Shown: positions 21,206 through 27,227 of the stretch, piece by piece
Position numbering within the stretch: the stretch's first letter is position 1
How the letters are laid out: every line of letters begins with the position of its first letter
Origin: CAXSDR01 sp964236445
Lineage (GTDB): Bacteria; Actinomycetota; Actinomycetes; Motilibacterales; Motilibacteraceae
Assembly (NCBI GenBank): GCA_964236445.1
Contig: CAXSDR010000045.1
Coordinates: 1 to 27,227, forward strand
Reading direction: 5' to 3'
Length of the DNA: 27,227 bases
Made by a program: the position numbers and the translations under genes
Notes under the pieces: generated by a model
Seen by the model: only the letters and a program-made list of their open reading frames with translations
Told to the model about the DNA's origin: nothing
Databases searched by the model: none

Positions 21206-21841
21206 ATGACCGCCGTGCCCGCCGCCGCCCCCACGCTGCGACTGCTTCCCGCGCCGCGCTGGGACCCGCCCTACGACGACGGGCGCCCCGAGGTGCTCGT
21301 GCGGCGTACGACTGATGCCGGCCCCCTGTCGGCGCGGCGCGGCCTGGGGGTCCAGGGCACGCTCGCCCTGGCATTCGTCCTGGCCGACGACGTGCCCGCG
21401 ACGCCGGCCTCACCGATGCTGCGCCTGCTCGCGCCACCGTCCTTGACCGAGCTGCCCAGGCCCGACGACGAGGCCGAGCGCACCCGGACCGCGCGCCGCG
21501 AGCTGCCGGCGCCGGGGCCGTGGGCGGGGCGGCTGGTCCAGGCGGTCGTTGAGGTGCTGGCCGGCGACCGCCCCAGCGCGCAGCTCGTGCGCTGGACCGT
21601 CGAGCCGGTCCATGCCGCCGTGCGGGCGAGCATCCGCCCGACTCCCCGCGGACCGACAAGCCTGTCCGGGCACCGGGCGCAGGTGCGATCGGTGCGCGTC
21701 AGCGAGCCGGCCGACGGCATCGCGGAGGTCAGTGCCACGGTCGCGCGCGACGGGCGTACGACCGCCGTCGCCCTGCGCATGGAGGGGCTCGACGGGCGCT
21801 GGATGTGCACCGTGCTCGAGCTCGTGGGCAGGCGTCCCTAG
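21206..21841 (+). CDS. Rv3235-family (DUF6459-like) conserved protein
   Basis: The 211-aa protein starts with a Pro/Ala-rich, probably disordered segment (TLRLLPAPRWDPPYDDG). Its C-terminal domain contains RLVQAVVEVLAGDRPSAQLVRWTVEPVHAAV, RSVRVSEPADGIAEVSATVARDGRTTAVALRMEG and WMCTVLELV. This arrangement matches the actinobacterial family typified by Rv3235, which lies near secA (Rv3240c) in M. tuberculosis as well. It lacks signal peptide and membrane segments; function is unknown. ATG 21206 has AGGAG 5 nt upstream, which fixes the start within a longer open frame. It is convergent with secA, the stops being 29 bp apart, and I see no clear terminator in that gap. Confidence 0.82.
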   Translation: MTAVPAAAPTLRLLPAPRWDPPYDDGRPEVLVRRTTDAGPLSARRGLGVQGTLALAFVLADDVPATPASPMLRLLAPPSLTELPRPDDEAERTRTARRELPAPGPWAGRLVQAVVEVLAGDRPSAQLVRWTVEPVHAAVRASIRPTPRGPTSLSGHRAQVRSVRVSEPADGIAEVSATVARDGRTTAVALRMEGLDGRWMCTVLELVGRRP

Positions 21842-21870
21842 CAGGCAGGCAACTCCCTGTTGTCAGAAGA

Positions 21871-24621
<2,751 letters not shown>

Positions 24622-24715
24622 GCTGTCGCTCCTCACGATTGCGCGGGCGAATCCCGCTCGGGTCATGCTATGCCGCACCGGTCGCCCGACGGGGCGGCTC
24701 CGGTTGCTTCGCCAC

Positions 24716-24721
24716 TATCCT
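24716..24721 (+). promoter_or_regulatory. Possible -10 hexamer for the small membrane protein
   Basis: TATCCT lies about 40 nt upstream of the ATG at 24762, and would give a leader of roughly 34 nt containing the ribosome binding site AAGGAGAG. No -35 is recognisable. Confidence 0.3.
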
Positions 24722-24761
24722 GCTCCGAAGAACCCGACGTGCAGCTAAGGAGAGACCGACG

Positions 24762-24950
24762 ATGGTGCAGGCGAGCCCCCGGGGACGACCTATTTCGTGG
24801 TTGGGCGTGGCGCTGATGTTCGTCACGTTCGGTGTCGGCTGCGTGGGCCTGGTGATCGGGTCATGGCTCGTGTTCTGGATCGGGGTCGGGCTCTTCGTCG
24901 CGTCAGGCCTCTTCGCGCTGGCCAACGGCATCCTCACCGACGTCCACTAG
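24762..24950 (+). CDS. Small two-helix membrane protein, 62 aa
   Basis: The protein is MVQASPRGRPISW followed by two hydrophobic segments, LGVALMFVTFGVGCVGLVIGSW and VFWIGVGLFVASGLFALANGIL, ending TDVH. It is too small for an enzyme and has no charged residues inside the membrane segments. Similar short actinobacterial proteins are annotated as HGxxPAAG or conserved membrane proteins without function; I cannot place it further. ATG 24762 is supported by AAGGAGAG 8 nt upstream. The gene is divergent from secA (140 bp), so they share a regulatory region. Its TAG stop and the TAG stop of the convergent glxA-type gene are the two strands of one CTAG at 24947-24950. Confidence 0.8.
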   Translation: MVQASPRGRPISWLGVALMFVTFGVGCVGLVIGSWLVFWIGVGLFVASGLFALANGILTDVH

Positions 24951-25936
24951 GTCGTGGCGCGGCGGAACGCCTGCCGATAGCTCGACGGCGCCGTGCGCAT
25001 AGCGGCCTGGAACTGCTGGCGAAAGGTCGAGACGCTGTCGAAGCCGACCGCGCCGGCGATCTGCTCGATCGATGCGGTGCCTTCCTCGAGCAGGGGGAGG
25101 CTGGCCTGCACCCGCTGGGCACGCAGCCACCGCATCGGTGTCTGGCCGGTCACCCGCAGGAAGTTGCGCGAGAAGCTACGCCCCGACATGCCGGCGACCG
25201 CGGCCAGTTGGGTCAGCACCAGCTGCTCCCCGAGATGGGCGAGGGCCCACTCGATGCTGCGCGCGACCTGCGCGCCGTCGGAGTCCGTCGCCACAGGAGC
25301 CGCCACGAACTGGGCCTGACCGCCGTCTCGGTGCGGCGCGATGACGAGCCTCCTCGCCACGTTGTTGGCGACCGCCGAACCGTGGTCCGAGCGCACCAGG
25401 TGCAGGCACACATCGATGCCCGCAGCACTTCCCGCACCGGTCACCACGGTGCCCTGCACCAGGTAGAGCACGTCGGGATCGACGACGACCAGCGGATAAC
25501 GGCGGGCGAGCAGCTCGGCGTACTGCCAGTGGGTGGTGGCACGAAGCCCGTCGAGCAGGCCCGCCGCGGCGAGCGCGAACGCCCCGGAGCAGATCGACAC
25601 GATCCGGGCTCCGTTCGCCGCCGCCGCGACGAGCATCGCGACGATCGCCGCATCCGGCTGGGCGTGCACGTCGGCGACGCCCGTGACGATGACCGTGTCG
25701 GCGGTCGCGGCCACGTCCAGGCGGTGCGGCGCGGTGATGGTGATCCCGCCGAGGGCGCGTACGGGCGCCGGTGTGGCGGAGCAGACCAGCAGGTCGTACC
25801 ACTCGACACCGAGCTCGGGTCTCGGCTGGCCGAAGACCTCCACCACGATGCTGGCCTCGAACGGGGACATCGCGTCATAGAGGACGACGGCGACGGATCG
25901 TCGGCGGCCCACAGGCGAACCGTGGCTAGAAGTCAT
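24947..25936 (-). CDS. GlxA-type transcriptional regulator (DJ-1/PfpI plus AraC HTH)
   Basis: The 329-aa regulator has a DJ-1/PfpI-like domain (about 14-185) with the nucleophile-elbow cysteine in ICSGAFALAAAGLLDG (Cys116). An AraC-type double HTH follows at about 225-329: LAAVAGMSGRSFSRNFLRVTGQTPMRWLRAQRV and IEQIAGAVGFDSVSTFRQQFQAAMRTAPSSYR. Such proteins bind DNA as activators and may sense a small nitrogenous metabolite or redox state; the effector is unknown. ATG 25936 is chosen because MTSSHGSPVGRRRSVAVVLYD is a normal N-terminus; the frame is open far upstream into rhodanese antisense. It is divergent from the rhodanese gene (57 bp), a likely regulatory target. A 10-codon upstream ORF overlaps this start. 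Confidence 0.9.
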   Translation of the reverse strand: MTSSHGSPVGRRRSVAVVLYDAMSPFEASIVVEVFGQPRPELGVEWYDLLVCSATPAPVRALGGITITAPHRLDVAATADTVIVTGVADVHAQPDAAIVAMLVAAAANGARIVSICSGAFALAAAGLLDGLRATTHWQYAELLARRYPLVVVDPDVLYLVQGTVVTGAGSAAGIDVCLHLVRSDHGSAVANNVARRLVIAPHRDGGQAQFVAAPVATDSDGAQVARSIEWALAHLGEQLVLTQLAAVAGMSGRSFSRNFLRVTGQTPMRWLRAQRVQASLPLLEEGTASIEQIAGAVGFDSVSTFRQQFQAAMRTAPSSYRQAFRRATT

Positions 25937-25958
25937 CGATGTGTGTCTTTCGTGCCAC
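25926..25958 (-). CDS. Possible leaderless upstream ORF, 10 aa
   Basis: GTG at 25958 starts the frame MARKTHIDDF ending in TAG at 25926-25928. It begins exactly 7 nt after TAGGCT and overlaps the first 11 nt of the GlxA-type gene in another frame. No ribosome binding site is needed for a leaderless start. It was too short for standard gene calling. Translation of this peptide would pass through the start codon of the regulator and could repress or couple it. Expression is unproven. Confidence 0.35.
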   Translation of the reverse strand: MARKTHIDDF

Positions 25959-25965
25959 TTTCGCC

Positions 25966-25971
25966 AGCCTA
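25966..25971 (-). promoter_or_regulatory. -10 hexamer TAGGCT of the GlxA-type gene
   Basis: TAGGCT on the minus strand sits 7 nt before the GTG at 25958 and about 29 nt before the ATG of the GlxA-type regulator at 25936. It is part of the palindrome CCTAGG (25969-25974), so the divergent rhodanese promoter may use the same spot. Confidence 0.45.
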
Positions 25972-25993
25972 GGCCCTCAGGCACGCTCGTCGC

Positions 25994-26428
25994 ATGAGCT
26001 ATCCGAACCCCGACCCGTCCGCCGTTGCCCACTTCGCGGGGCGACTCGCCTACGAGACCGATGTCGCGGACGTACGCGCCCGACAGCTCGCGGCTGCCGG
26101 CGCGCTCGTCCTGCTCGACGTGCGCAGTGACGCGGCCTGGGAGCTGGGCCACGTGGCAGGTGCGGTCCACCTGCCGCACACCCGGATCGGCGTACGCGCT
26201 GCCGGGCTCGACCCGGACGCTGCCTACGTGACCTACTGCTGGGGCCCGGCGTGCAACGGGGCGACACGCGGGGCGCTCGCGCTGTCATCGCTCGGCTTCG
26301 CGGTCAGGGAGATGCTCGGCGGCTATGAGTACTGGGTGCGCGAGGGGTTTCCCACCGAGACCGCCGCAGGGCTGCAGACGCGTGAGCCGGACGCCTTGAC
26401 CACGGCGGTGGGGGCGTGCGGGTGCTGA
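25994..26428 (+). CDS. Rhodanese-like sulfurtransferase
   Basis: The 144-aa single rhodanese domain has CH2A-like LDVRSDAAWELGHVAGAVHLPH (41-62) and an active-site loop YCWGPACNGATRGAL with candidate persulfide cysteine Cys82 and a second Cys87. It would move sulfane sulphur from thiosulfate or a persulfide to an acceptor such as cyanide or a protein thiol. The CWGPAC loop form is typical of rhodaneses paired with GlxA-type regulators. The C-terminus ends in CGC, adding two more cysteines. The ATG at 25994 has no convincing ribosome binding site, so leader use is unclear. Divergent from the GlxA-type regulator, which probably controls it. Confidence 0.87.
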   Translation: MSYPNPDPSAVAHFAGRLAYETDVADVRARQLAAAGALVLLDVRSDAAWELGHVAGAVHLPHTRIGVRAAGLDPDAAYVTYCWGPACNGATRGALALSSLGFAVREMLGGYEYWVREGFPTETAAGLQTREPDALTTAVGACGC

Positions 26429-26448
26429 CAGCGCGCTGCGAGCAGACG

Positions 26449-27227
26449 TCAGCCTTTCGGGCCCGAGCTCAGCGCCGCGACGAGCGCCGGGCCGAGATCG
26501 CCCCTGCCTGTTGCGGTCACGCAGTCCAGGTCGAGCCAGTGCGCCATGACGGCGAGCTCGGAGGCCAGCTGGTCGGCGGTGTCCGACGGCGCACCCGGCT
26601 CCACGTGGGCCGCCTGCACGAGAAGGCAGCGCGCCGCGCGGTCGGCCTTGAGGTCGACCCGGGCCACGAGGGCGTCGCCGAGCAGGAACGGTAGGACGTA
26701 GTAGCCGTGCACCCGCTTCTCGACCGGGGTGTAGATCTCGATCCGGAAGCGGAAGCCGAACAGCTCCTCGGTGCGCGACCGCTCCCAGACGAGCGGGTCG
26801 AAAGGAGCGAGCAGAGCCCGGGCCCGCACCCGCCGGGGCATGCGCGCGTCGCGGTGCAGGTAGGACTGGCGCGCGACGCCCTGGAGCTGCACCGGCACGA
26901 CGTCGCCCCGCTCGAGGAGAACCTGCAGGCCGGCGGCGCCGTCATCGGGCTTGAGTCGGAAGTAGTCGCGCAGGTCGCGCAGGGTGCCCACGCCGTGTGC
27001 GCGGGCCGCGATGGCCATGAGCTCGGCAAACGCCTCGGCGTCGCTCACGGGCGGCGCGTCGAGCACGGCGCGGGGCAACACTGCCTCGGGAACGGCATAG
27101 CGACGCTCGAAGGACGTGGTCCGGCCGGCGCTCATCACCTCCCCCGACCAGAACAGGTGCTCCATCGCCTGCTTGACGAGCGACCAGTTCCAGCCCCACT
27201 GGTCCTTCGTCCGCGGCACATCAGTTG
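26449..27227 (-). CDS. YcaQ-like winged-helix protein (partial, N-terminus beyond window)
   Basis: The C-terminal 256-plus residues of a winged-helix DNA glycosylase-like protein (YcaQ/AlkZ superfamily, HTH_42). Features are WGWNWSLVKQAMEHLFWSGEVMSAGRTTSFERRY (the middle winged helix), then ALLAPFDPLVWERSRTEELFGFRFRIEIYTPVEKRVHGYYVLPFLLGDALVARVDLKADR, a block conserved in YcaQ homologs. The family opens interstrand crosslinks by base excision, shown for E. coli YcaQ and Streptomyces AlkZ. The catalytic Q-x-Q/D motif lies in the missing N-terminal part, so activity cannot be judged. The frame is open to the window edge, so the GTG at 27219 is not the true start. Stop is at 26449, 20 bp from the rhodanese stop. 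Confidence 0.85.
   Translation of the reverse strand, partial: TDVPRTKDQWGWNWSLVKQAMEHLFWSGEVMSAGRTTSFERRYAVPEAVLPRAVLDAPPVSDAEAFAELMAIAARAHGVGTLRDLRDYFRLKPDDGAAGLQVLLERGDVVPVQLQGVARQSYLHRDARMPRRVRARALLAPFDPLVWERSRTEELFGFRFRIEIYTPVEKRVHGYYVLPFLLGDALVARVDLKADRAARCLLVQAAHVEPGAPSDTADQLASELAVMAHWLDLDCVTATGRGDLGPALVAALSSGPKG

Overview
The window is high-GC (roughly 70%), densely coded and free of mobile elements, and it looks like the chromosome of an actinobacterium. The gene content supports this: a WhiB1-type iron-sulphur regulator next to a PdtaS-type histidine kinase, a UsfX/RsbW-SigF pair, a 180-kDa-class NAD-glutamate dehydrogenase, an Rv3235-like protein next to SecA, and many GTG starts. 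The order membrane protein (Rv3217c-like) / diacylglycerol-kinase-like protein / whiB1 / pdtaS matches, as I recall it, the M. tuberculosis Rv3217c-Rv3220c neighbourhood. I cannot place it below class level.

Layout. 1-2.06 kb: small hypothetical protein, HAD hydrolase, a small HExxH protein and a divergent SSAT-like acetyltransferase. 2.07-2.86 kb: two overlapping crcB/fluc fluoride channel genes. 2.97-4.35 kb: an anti-sigma/sigma pair (usfX/rsbW-sigF). 4.37-7.78 kb: membrane protein, lipid-kinase-like protein, whiB1 behind a 309-bp regulatory region with a CRP-like site, and pdtaS convergent with whiB1. 7.8-8.66 kb: PHP-family phosphatase. 8.67-14.88 kb: an overlapping three-gene operon of patatin-like lipase, DUF6912-type protein and NAD-GDH. 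14.9-17.27 kb: polytopic membrane protein and an exported GH25-like/DUF1906 protein. 17.28-19.27 kb: an orphan CpaE-like ATPase plus SAF-domain protein pair, as in Tad/Flp pilus loci but without the rest. 19.4-21.84 kb: BldC/excisionase-like HTH protein, conserved hypothetical protein, LysM membrane protein, Rv3235-like protein. 21.87-24.62 kb: secA. 24.76-27.2 kb: small membrane protein, GlxA-type regulator divergent from a rhodanese, and a YcaQ-like winged-helix protein cut by the window edge.

The strongest structure outside genes is a repeated start-site arrangement. A TAnnnT hexamer sits exactly 7 nt before a GTG/ATG start at five genes (crcB-2, the lipid-kinase-like gene, pdtaS, the polytopic membrane protein and the GH25-like gene), the signature of leaderless transcription. 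The same arrangement in front of the GlxA-type gene points not at the gene but at a 10-codon upstream ORF that overlaps its start codon. I found no CRISPR array, tRNA, rRNA, prophage, insertion sequence or convincing new multi-gene defence system. The window is mostly core actinobacterial genome, with some interesting regulatory details and an orphan CpaE/SAF pair.
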